A stretch of 64,000 nt of DNA from Sipunculus nudus (Eukaryota > Annelida > Sipuncula > Golfingiida > Sipunculidae), in contig CM049321.1 of NCBI GenBank assembly GCA_026874595.1, positions 17,764,979 to 17,828,978 on the forward strand, given 5' to 3'. A model generated the notes under the pieces. It saw nothing but the letters and a program-made list of their open reading frames with translations. It ran no database searches and was not told the origin of the DNA. The position numbers and the translations under genes are program-made. Within the stretch, counting starts at the first letter, position 1. The number at the start of each line of letters is the position of its first letter. Below, one piece after another: positions 1 to 11,645 of this stretch.

Positions 1-330
1 AATTGTTACAGATACACAGATATCCTGCTGCAAACAGACCAAATGGCCAAACATATAAATGCAGCTGGAGGCACCTTTACATTCTTATAAATAATTTCGT
101 TAGAGGATATGGAAGAATTACCGCTTTACCATTTTCTTAAAAAGGTCAATATATTGAAATATTTTTATTTACACGTTCATATCTTATTTCTTGTCACTCT
201 AACTCATAAACCTAGGAAGTGATTGATAATTGATACTTATGTTATTCCCTCATAGATTATCGTTATTCTACATTTAATTTGGTATATATTCACTCCCAAT
301 ATTCTGTAAAGCAGATGATGTGTGATCGAT

Positions 331-425
331 TATAATAATAATAATAATAATAATTATTATTATTATTATTATTAATTTTATTATCAATATTATTATTATA
401 ATTATTATTATTTTTATTATTCAAA
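331..425. repeat. AAT/ATT trinucleotide microsatellite
   Basis: A run of AAT units is followed directly by ATT units, so the two halves can pair as an imperfect hairpin. The rest of 1-720 is AT-rich, and I see no gene in it. Confidence 0.85.
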
Positions 426-719
426 TATTAATTCCACATATAAATTGTATAAATACTTTACATTAAACATATAATGTGTTAATAACACAAAATTCCAGGA
501 AAGAGTCACCATGTAAAAAATGATACCTAGAGGTGGCCCATCAAATATTTTAAATTAGTATTTGAATGACCAAAAAAAAATCAGAAGCTCCACTCACATA
601 AAAAGCAAGTAGGGAAACATGGGATTATCAAAACTAGATGGAGATGAGGTGAAGATTTTATGGAAGTGCCTCTAGAAGAGTTTTTTTCTGGATCTCGCGG
701 GTTTATACATTAAAGCCCT

Positions 720-1480
720 CTCTAGACCTTTACGTCTGTAACCAGGTAACGTGTACAAATAAAAGACGATGTCCCATGACATCGTGACAGCGCAAATACA
801 CATAAGCCTGTATCGTAACGGATACATGCGTTCGGCAAGCTTTCTAAGAGTTGACGAAATATTTCAAATGGCGGTTACCCCTTGATAGACCAATGGCTGC
901 ATATGGTTTCAATATTATCAGCCGTCCAAAAGCCGAAGCTGCAATTACTCGTCACATATATGCTCGGGACATATTTAACAGAGTCATTATTTCCGGACAC
1001 GGTGACATGGTAGCAATCCAGTAACCGTTGCTATAATCAGTGGATCGTTTGAACAGCCCCATAAGGATGTGGTCAAAAACCTAAACCAGAGGACTGGGCA
1101 CAACAAGTAGTTCAAATTTGTCCGTTTACCTACTTTAGTTTACCTCTGGCAGCTTCCTACAATTTTTGTTCAGATTTCCTATACACTCCTATTGTAGTGT
1201 TTTGCTTTCAAAGTAGAAATACCCACGACCACCCAGGCCAGCTATCCACGGTTATATACAAGTAGTGTTTGATTAGTCCAACTATTATATACGTATGGAC
1301 TGAATCATCATGACCAAAGAAGTTTCCGTAGGCATCTTTTCCTAAGATGTTAGTAATTGTGCCAATATGGAGCAGGCAAGAACGACAGCCATTACTACAA
1401 AACCACATCAGCCAGTCCGCTTCCGAATGCAATATGCAATCGTCAACGAACATTCTTTGTTGTAATTTAGTTGTCTTCAT
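720..1480 (-). pseudogene. GLYAT-like acyltransferase pseudogene, copy 1
   Basis: A decayed copy of the glycine N-acyltransferase-like family that is intact elsewhere in this window. Read on the minus strand, the N-terminal block survives near 1210-1260 as LYITVDSWPGWSWVF, matching the VDSWPHWSCVF block of the intact paralogues. Further on, FGFWTADNIETICSHW (around 900-950) matches the FGTIGPADVATVYDHW block. Next, PFEIFR, a few unmatched residues and then LPNACIRYDTGLCV (around 780-860) match the start of the GNAT-type domain. Stops and frame changes separate the blocks, the middle is unrecognisable, and the acyl-CoA-binding loop is not found. No product is expected. It lies head-to-tail with copy 2, so this is probably an old tandem pair. 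Confidence 0.75.
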
Positions 1481-1689
1481 TATAGTCCTTCATATCCTTG
1501 TTTTTATCAGAAACATGAGGATATTTGCTCACAAATATCCACCTGGCTTTCTCATTCTTCTCGATGAACCCTAGGATGAATGCTCTTCCTAGGAAGAGTA
1601 TAAAGGATGTTTTATTTTCTTCTTTCACCTGAAAAACAAGTCTCAATTCATGTGTACATTTTTTTGCTTGTTATATCAGTACAGCCTGT

Positions 1690-2352
1690 GCAAAACTGCA
1701 CCCCTAAAAGTCAGGTAACGTGTAAAGTTGGTCCCCAAGGCATAGTTAGAACCCAAGGTACGCACTGGCCATCAGAGTTACGAATACATACATTCGAAAG
1801 TCGGAGGATATTGTGCCTTAACATTTCCAACATTGGTTTACAACCTTAAGACCATGATTTGTGATCGGTAGCGACCTCTTCCCGCGGGATAGTACCAAAT
1901 GTGAACCCTGCCGAAGAGATCTGTATATTTCAACCAACTGATCTGACACTGACAGGATGTGAGAATAGAAAGCATATGCAATTATGTTCATTGTAATTTG
2001 TGGAGGAAAAGCAGGTCCGCGCTATAATTACCGACAATCAGATCATCTACGGCAATCAATATTTCGTTGCATTCACAATTGACAACGATTTTCTCTCCAT
2101 AAGTACCGATTAGTTCTTTCTTTGAGTAGATCGTTGGGAATCTAAACTCACGTTTTTCCTGATCTGGTTCAGTGATTTTATGTAGATACGGAACGAATAC
2201 ACAAGTCCAATTTGGCCAGCTATCCACTAGCACAGTTAGGTACACATACGTAAACAGTTCGTGGTGGCTGCCGAGGAAGCAGTCGGGAGTTAATGCTTAA
2301 TATCCGACAGCAGCTGTTTCAATGAACCAATGGTTGTTAATTTAATATACAT
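1690..2352 (-). pseudogene. GLYAT-like acyltransferase pseudogene, copy 2
   Basis: A second decayed minus-strand copy. It starts with an ATG at 2352-2350 followed by MYIKLTTIGSLKQLLSDI and then a stop, which parallels the MAVTIKEPNSLQQILNDL start of the intact gene at 32.1-33.0 kb. After a frame change it reads VDSWPNWTCVF (near 2210-2240). Near 1870-1915 it reads GFTFGTIPREEVATDH, and near 1720-1790 NVCIRNSDGQCVPWVLTMPW, both matching family blocks. A final frameshift and stop fall at the LPDF step just before the acyl-CoA loop. At least three lesions make it a pseudogene. The order of blocks is normal, so it decayed in place and was not rearranged. Confidence 0.82.
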
Positions 2353-2429
2353 TTTTCCGTACTCGTGGGCCTGAAAGGCAAAATGGCCAGTATATTATCC
2401 TTTCTGGTCGTACACTCACACCGACCTTG

Positions 2430-2801
2430 CTATTCCTCTCTGCACCAGTCCACTCTGTCCTCAAAATCTGGGAGATCAGACCACATATACGTTTGCTGGG
2501 CATCAATACCTGTTCTTATTTCAGCGATTATCTGATGGCGATATTTGAGATCGCAGAGCATGTAAACAGGTAAGGGCAGGAGCACAATCTGGTAGGGGAG
2601 TTTGTACAACCAACAATAAATCAAAGGTTTGAAACCATAGGGAGTTAGTATTGCCCCCTGGAACATCACCAGGTAGGCAGTAGAGTTAAATTGTGTTATC
2701 ACTTGTTTACTACAGCATGTTATATAATTGGCAGTACTACGACCGTTAAATTGGTCACAATTAAGGAGTAGGAGCAGCGAATTGGGGATTTTCTTAGCCA
2801 T
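2430..2801 (-). CDS. Hypothetical ORF with hydrophobic centre, unrecognised
   Basis: A 123-codon minus-strand ORF that starts with MAKKIPNSLLLLLN and has a hydrophobic stretch around residues 60-85 (FKPLIYCWLYKLPYQIVLLP). I do not recognise a family. It sits directly upstream of GLYAT pseudogene 2 in the same orientation, and no splice signals tie the two together. In AT-rich DNA full of repeats this may be a chance ORF or the remnant of a membrane protein. It has no paralogue elsewhere in the window that would argue for coding constraint. Confidence 0.2.
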   Translation of the reverse strand: MAKKIPNSLLLLLNCDQFNGRSTANYITCCSKQVITQFNSTAYLVMFQGAILTPYGFKPLIYCWLYKLPYQIVLLPLPVYMLCDLKYRHQIIAEIRTGIDAQQTYMWSDLPDFEDRVDWCREE

Positions 2802-5400
2802 TATTCACTCAAAAGTCATTAGTATGGTATCAATTTATAGCAAACACATTTCCTGATAAATGATGAATAATTTATTGTTTACTATCAATGCCCAGGTGTG
2901 ACTATGGGGTCAAAGCTCACAAAATTCCCAAATTTTGACATTTTTATCATGTGTTACTATTGTTGGTTTACAGTTGTTCTTATTCCTTTTCTTGTTGCAG
3001 TTTAATGCCATTTGTTTTCTTATTTTTGTGAAACTCTTTCACTCTTTCAGTAAATCAGACATTAAATACTCTATTAAAGGTACAGTACCTTGAATTGCTT
3101 TTCCTGATATGATTATTGTAATATATATATGTACACTAACAGGCATCCGTGTAACATTTAGCAGGCGGATACATGACTATCCAGATTTATTTCCGAGCTT
3201 TCTCATTTTATATGATTGAGATTTTTAATGGTAAAAGGCCCTGATTATATATTATTTATCAATTCAAATTTTAATACACGTATGACCCTACTTGCCCCCT
3301 GGACTGAATAAATTGTGCTAAACGGGCAAGAACTCAGAGGTCAAATCAAACGTCATCTCAAAAGGAACTGGAAAATAACTAGGCGTTAAAATTATAAATT
3401 TATTAAGAAAAATTATCTATGTACATTGATTTGTTTAGCAACTGGAAATGCTAAATTGTTATTGGTAGGTATAATGTAGTTGGATTGTGACCTAATTTGC
3501 TTTCCTACAAAACATTTTAACATTTACGTGATGACAAGCTGTCTTTAGATGTCAACTACAATTGATTGGAGGAAAGATTGTGCAGTGAAGATTCACTATT
3601 TCCAGTAATCTGGTAAGTTTCATTCACTCTGTTAGATATTGTAGTTTGTTTTTTTAGTAGAGATTAATTTGGAATGGGTCACTTTTTCATTTCAGGCTCA
3701 ATGAAGGTTAAACCAATGCCCTTTACCAACGTTGCTAAGAGCACATGACTTTGGAGGTAGCTGGAGGTTGTAGCTAGCTACATGTGGCAGTACTATGCAT
3801 AGGCCTATTATAAAAATTCTGAGAATCAAGCATCACTCTACAGTAATAAGTTAAATGTTTCTATATGGCATTATACATACTTATCAGACTATCTATAAAC
3901 AATTTCATATAAAATAAAATGTCACATAGGCTTATAAATAAAACTTGATTTCATAAGCTTATATGGGGATCTCCTGCATGATGGGAAAACTAAGGAAGGC
4001 CATACCAGACACCATGTACTGATAATATCATGTACATGACAATAAACATGAAACTGTCAAATATAGTAAACAAATTAAAAGTTATATAACAGGAAGCAAA
4101 TATTTCAAAAAGGCTTGAATAATTTATTTATTGTTCTCTTGATAATAAGTTCACACACTCTCAATTTACTAGGTATATAGACCTACTTTGACTCAACAAG
4201 GGGGAGAGAGCCTGCTTAGTACTTAGTACAATTGATAAAACTGTGTGAAAGTCAGTTGGGCATTTAGGGCTTTTGTCAAACATCTGAAGGGTTTCCTTTG
4301 ATCTTGTCATTTAGAAAAGTTTAACTATAAGCATACATAACACAATTTGTTATTCAATTTTGTCTTTAAATATATTTCATCTTCAAATTAAACAAATACA
4401 TTGTTTCTGCTTATCTATACAATAAATGTTAATCTTCTGTTGGTGATATCTTACTCTTTACCTATTGGTTAACACAATGCAATGTTTTTAGATTACAACA
4501 AAAGTACCTGTTAAATGAAGATGTAGACAATTTGGTTTAACATCTGCGATTGAAGATTTTCAAATTTCCAGACTTACTAAAAATCTACCAGATAGTGAAA
4601 TCATTGTGTCCTTGATAAATAAATTTGTGAGAAGTTGTAGACAAATTATCAAATCCGTGTGATATTTTGATCTTTTTCCATCTAATTTCGATAACACAAC
4701 GTTGAATACAGTACACCAAAACACCTTCTGTATATTTCTTGAAGCCTTGGATATTCAAGGTATTCATCGTATTTATTCAAGAGATAATCGCCACAATTTA
4801 ATCAAAAATTAATTACATCGCTTCATTTTGTTCAAGATAAAAAAAAATAGTCAAGGAACTGAGATGTGACACTGATCAAATAAAAGAATCGTGAAGCCAT
4901 ATATTCATGGCGCATTAAACCAACACATTTAGAATACGTCTCATATCGTTAATTTGTAAATGGTACCAGGAGGAAGGACTGTAAATTCCTCATCTTCCTA
5001 ACAATAGATTGAAGGAAAAATACTATGGAACGATTTCTCTCTAGAAATGTCGTGAACCACCAGCACCACGGACAGTTTCTTAAAATTTTAGTTTGCAGGC
5101 CTTGGTGAATGTACCAGTATAGGCACCGGGATAATATGCAATGTATTGTTGTTGTATCAATGAATCACTTTAGTTAAATTATTTAAATTCATTTTTATAG
5201 TTTATTCTTAAAGTGAAGAAACAGGAAAGAAATGAATGTATACATTAGATTAAATGTGCTTAAAGTCTTTAACTTTATCTTGAAAAAAAAAATAAAAAAA
5301 AAAGAAAACAAAACACTGCATTTGGTTAAATGAAATCCTCTTATCACATTGGTATTCACACTGTTTTTAGTCTCCTACATAGCTCAGAGATATAAGCAAT
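2802..5400. other. AT-rich intergenic DNA without recognised genes
   Basis: I find no ORF with family similarity and no tandem repeat of note. There are short A-rich runs near 5281-5305 and a small TA run near 3120-3130. Confidence 0.5.
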
Positions 5401-5409
5401 GTACGTAAA

Positions 5410-5780
5410 AAATTACTATCGTTTTGAAATTCAATATGGCGGCAAAACCCATTTCGTAACAAGTATGCTAATTGCTTTAATTGAATCCCTGATATCGTAA
5501 ACATGGATGTTCCTACATTTGTATTCTTCTACGGTGCTAACAAATTCCAGATATAGAATAAGTAAAGTATACAAGAAGAATGCGGCCATGTTGAAATTCA
5601 ATATAGCAGCTTATTCTTATTTGTAGCAAGGATGGCAATGGTTTTTATGGAATCATTGGTATCGAAGACATTTGTGTTGTTACCGTTTATTTTACTCCAC
5701 AATGCTCAGAAGTCCAGATTAAAGGCAAAATATAAGAAAAATGGCGGCCATCTTGAAATTCAAAATGGCGGCTAAAGACG
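5410..5780 (+). repeat. Tandem repeat (two to three units) with ATGGCGGC cores
   Basis: The phrase TTGAAATTCAATATGGCGGC recurs with changes near 5425, 5595 and 5750, spaced roughly 155-170 bp apart. The sequence between also corresponds: each unit has a TGGAATC/TGAATCC phrase followed by a CCAGAT phrase. The last boundary reads AAAATGGCGGCCATCTT, which resembles the consensus of the YY1 zinc-finger factor. I cannot tell whether the units are a satellite remnant or part of a dispersed element. Confidence 0.6.
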
Positions 5781-6063
5781 CAGCTGAAAAAAGGGCACCG
5801 GATATTTTTGGAAACAAAAAATGGATTTTAAGTGACCCAATAAAAATCTGTCATCGATTTCAAGTAACAACATGGGGATATTACGTAAGTTTCAAGTTAA
5901 CCCGGTAACGTGAAATCGATTTGTTGTCACATTGGTTTGAATGGTTTCGTGAGACTGGGATGGATAAACCTGTCAAGATTTGATAATGGTGCGAGGATGC
6001 GATACGAAAATGCTCAGAGGACAGTATCCAGGAGAGAATCTGTGGTGATAGTTGGGTGTTATC

Positions 6064-6142
6064 GGTAAAGTATATCTTTTTATCTATCTATCTATCTCTC
6101 TTTCTATTTACCAATCTATCTATCTGTCTATCTATATATATA

Positions 6143-6183
<41 letters not shown>

Positions 6184-6465
6184 TAGCAAATATGAGTCAG
6201 ACTATTCCATGGTATAACTCCTGTTCATGTGTTGTAAATCCTACATAATTCCCTTAAAAGTTTGAAGCACTGAACGTTACTGAAGCCAAAAACCATTTAT
6301 CTATCTATCTATCTATCATAACAAATATAAGTAAGACTATTCCATGGTATAACTGCTGCTTATGTGTAGTAAATCCTACATAATCCCCTTAAAAGCTTTA
6401 AGCACTGAACATTATTAAAGCCAAAAACATTTATCTATCTGTCTATCTATCTGTCGGTCTGTCTG

Positions 6466-6540
<75 letters not shown>

Positions 6541-6646
6541 GGAACATGAATACCCAGAAAAGTCGGTGAACCGACTTTTCTGTGTATTCTTGTTCCATTT
6601 TTACGTACAATGAACAAGCACGGCTATTCGTTCATTTTTCGTTCTC

Positions 6647-6730
<84 letters not shown>
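6064..6730. repeat. Compound microsatellite tract with duplicated spacers
   Basis: TATC, CT and TA repeats alternate with a non-simple spacer of about 110 bp. The spacer appears near 6182-6295 and again near 6318-6430; both copies carry ACTATTCCATGGTATAACT and CCTACATAAT. A partial third copy follows at 6728-6790. The two longest blocks are CT-then-TA runs near 6470-6536 and 6640-6727. The spacer and the microsatellite therefore amplified together as one unit. Confidence 0.85.
6537..6600. repeat. Tight palindrome next to a TA run
   Basis: Two 31-base arms (6537-6567 and 6570-6600) are inverted copies with two mismatches and a two-base loop. The palindrome sits between two CT/TA microsatellite blocks. 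It is either a foldback element or an amplification product; as RNA or single-stranded DNA it would form a stable hairpin. Confidence 0.85.
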
Positions 6731-7842
6731 CCTACATAATCCGCTTTAAAGGTTTAAGAGCTGAACGTTATTGAAGCCGAAACACCGGCAGCAATTATAT
6801 TTCTTATAACAAGTAAATGGTGGGTAGGAGATCGGTCCTTTTCTTTCATCTTCATTACATCTTTGAATACATTTCAGTCTTTGAATACATGTTCAAACTG
6901 CCTTTCTGATGAAAACATTTTATAGAACATCGAACTAAAAGGCTTATATAATGAATGCTTTTAACATAACAATTAACTAAAACATTGCAGATGACGTTTC
7001 TGTATGAAATGACATCAAATAAACTCTTCCATTTTAATGTAAGACAGTTATGATTAATAGCCGAGTCAACTAGATATAGTGCACAAGCTGATCAATTGCG
7101 GATCTTTTTCATGATGATGCAGGTGCTTTGAGCTCCACATGGCTTACTATGATTGGTGTAATATCAGCGATAGGAGGCGTGATAAATTCTGCACCTGAGG
7201 AAGGTTAGGTTATGCGAAACATTGCAATAATCTCTAATCAATTTTATCATTTCTTGAAAACATTTGATTAAGGATATTCGTAACGAAATATGAGCCATCA
7301 TTTTTAATCAGAGCCAGAACGTCCTAGTAAACCCACTTTTGCGACAGCTTAATTGAATGTCACTTTTACCTCTGCCAGGATATCCTTGGGTATTTTGTTT
7401 CCCCGGGTGCAATTTTACATTCTAAATATATTTTGATCAATTTTTTTGGAGGGTCAGCAAGATAAACATTTACTAAGGTACGATATATTAAATAATCTAA
7501 TAGCTAATCCGATTCATTATAGTTTATTGTTAATTCAAATGATTCCGTTCCATTTCACATACGGCTGTTCAATTATAATTGTATAAATCATGCTTATGAG
7601 GGTATGGCTTTTTCCTGGAGGTCACCTCAGAATTTGTTAGCTGTGTAGGCTTACACAACAAAGTTCGCTGAGAATCATAATTGAGGGGGCTTCTGATTAT
7701 TTCTTGTTTCAAAATATTTTTAAACATATGTATTAAATGCATTGGTTGAGGAAACAGCTCTTTTATAATACAGGGACATCTCGACCTGTAGATGTATGAA
7801 CATGAAATATCCAGTCGTTTTCTGAGTTCTGTAACTCGGAAC

Positions 7843-9891
7843 ATGTGGTTAAATCGTATGAACCTCATAGCTTTGTCAGGTAAGAATTAATGATAAACAT
7901 TACGTATCAGAATTGCAATCTTTACGGTCAATCAAATTTACAAATCAATAAATGTATGATTCAGTACTAATAATCGATTAACATTTTCATGTTGTATTTA
8001 TAGGTATTATTACCTGGATAAGAGTTGTGTTCAGTTTGAAGAGTGACCAAGCAGTACAAAAGGAGGAAAACAGCACGCTTAGTTCACATTGTGCAGACAT
8101 TTGTGAGGACCCCTGTACCGGTCTGTTATTAACTACTGGCGAGAAATCTGCACCGAAACCTCTATGCAAAGGTACATTTATTTTCCTAGTAATGTGGTAG
8201 ATATACTTTGTATCTTAATACTTCTGTCTACGTATAAATACATGGTATTCAAACAATAAATTTGAAAAAAATATAGAACTCTGTAACGACGTTTGCTTGG
8301 GTGAATATATGTGTTAAAACCCATGTGTACGCATATGTCAATATGACTGCATGCGAGAATAAATGTTTTAAATCCCATGAACACATATACTCGTGTATGC
8401 TTAAAATAAACACCTAATGTTGGTGATACAGTGGAACAGTAGGCTTTCCCCTCAATATAAACGCTAGACTGACGCCATTTGGCTGTTTTGCTCAAGGTCA
8501 AACGGTCTTATAGTCTCTGTGTGCCAACAACTACACGTTAGTGTTTAACAGTGTATTAATACAGTTAATCGTTTCTGTTATGGGCAGGTTAAATTTGGTG
8601 CTCATAGCCAAGCAGGTCCTGAGGTATAGGGTAACAGACAGTACAATACGTTCTCTACATAATAAATAAGCAGTACAATATTAAAAATTTGTTTCAATCC
8701 TTGTCCTTCGTGGCAAACCCATGAACGACACTCAGTTTTCTTTTCTTTGTATTTAACCGTAGAAAAAATATAACCGCGCGACCTTTGAATAATGTTACCA
8801 TTGAATCTAGGCCATTGTTTATGAGATTATATTAACGTCTCCCTCCCAATCAGGAACGGCATTTTTCTATTTAGTCCCGTCATCTTTTCCGCAGAATTTC
8901 TTATGAATGCAAAAATGTGGAAGAATTTAATATTTTCCGTCTATACTTTAATTCCAAATGCATCATCCACGTTATTGTACGAGTCTGTAATCTATTCCCC
9001 TCGACGATTATCCGGAAAGCCAAATCAGCGGAAACTGATTAAAGATCTTGGCATTTATCTCTATATAAATGTATTTGTGGATCATGAATATTTCAGAACG
9101 CTAGCCGTTGTTGGTGTTAAGGGGAGACACCTGCGAAAACGAAGCTATATTAGGTACGTTTGCTATGTATTATGTCTTAAATCAGCCTCACCGTTTCTGT
9201 ACAATGTATTGCTGTTACAGGTACATTATATTCAGGCCAATGTCCAGAAGGCTGGGAAAACCTTTTCCTATTGAAAGGAAGGAAGGAAGAAGAGTCTTGC
9301 TACAGGGTCATTGAGTTTAGATTGAGTTGGAAAGAATCGCGAGACAGATGTAAAGCAGTAGGCGGTGACCTCGTCAGCATAGAGACGAGAGCGGAACAGG
9401 AGCACATCAAGAAACTCAGTTAGTTTATAGAAATACACATATATATTCTTAGCAGGATAAAAATAAATTGTTTCTAACCAATACCTATTATGTTATGTGA
9501 GATGTTTAATACCCTGGTGTTTGATACTTTTCTTTATTTTCTATGTCAAATATACCAGTTATTTACGACAAGCTGCCGCAAATTCCCCTTGGAAAATTCT
9601 CTCATGTCAAAAACATATAATGACCTTTGTCATTATGACATCTTTTTTACCTCCATTCCAGGAAAACTGAAATATATTTACTGGACAAGTGGAAGGTTCG
9701 ATATCGATGCACAAAAATGGTCATGGGCGGCCACTGGAAAGGAAGTTCAGTACGAAAACTGGTTTTCCGGTTCACTTGTTGGTGATCACATCGTCCTTGA
9801 CGGGTTCGAAGAGTGGCGCTGGGGGCGTAGGCTGAAAACGATCAGATACCATGGACTTTGTGAAAGGTCTACAGAGTGTAAAGGATACTGA
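7843..9891 (+). CDS. C-type lectin domain protein, 4 exons (copy 1)
   Basis: My exon model is 7843-7879, 8004-8171, 9236-9418 and 9662-9891. All introns are GT-AG and phase 1, and the frame stays open for 205 codons. Residues 1-24 (MWLNRMNLIALSGIITWIRV...) form a hydrophobic signal or anchor. Residues 41-68 are a Cys-containing stalk (HCADICEDPC...CK). From residue 71, CPEGWE, CYRVIE, SRDRCKAVGGDLVSIET and a terminal GLCER mark a C-type lectin-like domain of long form. The usual EPN/QPD and WND calcium-binding motifs are absent, as are the two central cysteines (HIVLD...WRWGRR replaces them), so calcium-dependent sugar binding is doubtful. A 3' acceptor at 9221 would also keep frame, and a short extra exon near 9126-9151 is possible. 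The same structure recurs at 39.5-40.7 kb, which supports the model. Role: presumed secreted or surface recognition protein. Confidence 0.78.
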
Positions 9892-11645
9892 TTGTTTCAT
9901 TTGTCATTTTATCAGATGCATAGATTTGTTTTACATTTTTTACGTTTTTTATAATATGCAAGTACTGTGTTTTTCTCTCGCAGATTTGTGGAAGCTACTG
10001 GACAAGCTTAGAGATGACATATAACAACCCGCTTTTGGTTAAGTCAACAATGACAAGAACAAACAGAAGACCGTAGAGACGACTAATGAAACTCCTCTTT
10101 CAGTGATGTTTATGGTTACAAGAACAACCGTGTTAAGTATATGCACAGCAAATGCTGCAAGAAAAAGCTGTAATTATAAATGGAATAAGTTCTAAAACCA
10201 ATATAGCGTGACCACGGTGAGAGTTCGTATTAACCTTGATGTTATGTTTGCATTTATAATATTTTCCGACCGTAAAAAAAAGTTCAATTCAATTTACTGT
10301 CGTCTCAACATAAACATGAAAGACTAGATATTATAATGGTCCAGAAGTATATTTCATACTTTACACGCCGGATAAGGCAAAAAACTGGTATCTGTAATTA
10401 TCTACTAATACATACAAATCCTTTTAATATTTTCATTTGAAATATTATTCAAACACGGTTGCATTTTGAAATGCAAAATAACTCTGTTCAATTTTAGTTA
10501 TAAGAATTATCCAATATAGCTTGATATTAACATAAATTCATAGATGTCATACTAAAGACCTATTTTTACAAGATACATTGTTAAGAAAAATACAATACGC
10601 TGACGCAACCTGTCATGAATGACGTAGTTTTTGTTGTACAAAGAGGGCTTTATTGCATGAATATTTTGCCTTATTGTCTAACCGGACAGTTTCCTTGAAT
10701 AACTAAGAAAAGGTTATGTATATTATTTAAATTTAAAGTTTGAATCTCGGAATTTGTTAGACCCTTAATTTGAGGTCACTGTACTGCTGAAACAAAATCT
10801 TTGGCCTTAATTGATATTGTGATATATCCTATCCTGCCTATCTTCCTAAAATATTCATCGTTATTTGATTGTTTGTTTTCAATAACCCCGAAGCCCCTCT
10901 GCGAGTTTTATATTCTTTTGTTTGACTCATGTCTCTCGTTGACGTTCGGTCTCGAATTTCAAGACTAAGAAGAAATTCGGGTTTTCTTAGTAGGTAACAA
11001 ATTATGCCTTCAATTTGAATTTTATTTGTTTATATTTTTTTAATCAAATATTGCCAGTAGCTATAGAGCATCATTAGCTTATGGAGGGCAAATGATATTT
11101 TATTACACATTTACAGATATAATCGAGTCAATCCCATTGGGTAAACAATGTATGCACCATGGGCATGTTATATCCTTTTGCAGTGTTCTTGATAACATTA
11201 TTTGTAATTCGCAGCAAACTTGCCAGGCTAAAATGTGACATTTGTTTTCTAATTATCATTGTGATATATGTAGCCTTGACACCTGCTTGAATAGAATAAC
11301 ACCTAGGAAAAATATTCACTGATATTATTTTTAATGAAAAACACACATTGATTCATATTTGACTGGAAACAGTACGACACTCATCGGTATTTGGGATTAA
11401 TAGATAATATTATTCAATATTTTATATTAATCAGTACCCACATCTGTCCTTTCGGCCTTGTTATACAACATTTGTAAAAACTTGGAAGTAAGAGATCATT
11501 AAGATCATACATTATATGTTTTATAAATTTTGTTAAACATTTGTTGTGTGTAAGGTGTATGTAACTTTGGAGGCAATCTTTAATTTTAATATGAGACATT
11601 TTTTAGGTACTTGCCTTAATTTTCTTTTCATATACATTTCAAAGT
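9892..11645. other. 3' flank of lectin copy 1 and intergenic DNA
   Basis: Sequence shared with the other lectin copies continues to about 9940 and resumes near 10800-10930 (GATATTGTGATATATCC onward). The roughly 850 bp between is therefore either an insertion here or a loss in the other copies. I see no gene in it. Confidence 0.45.
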
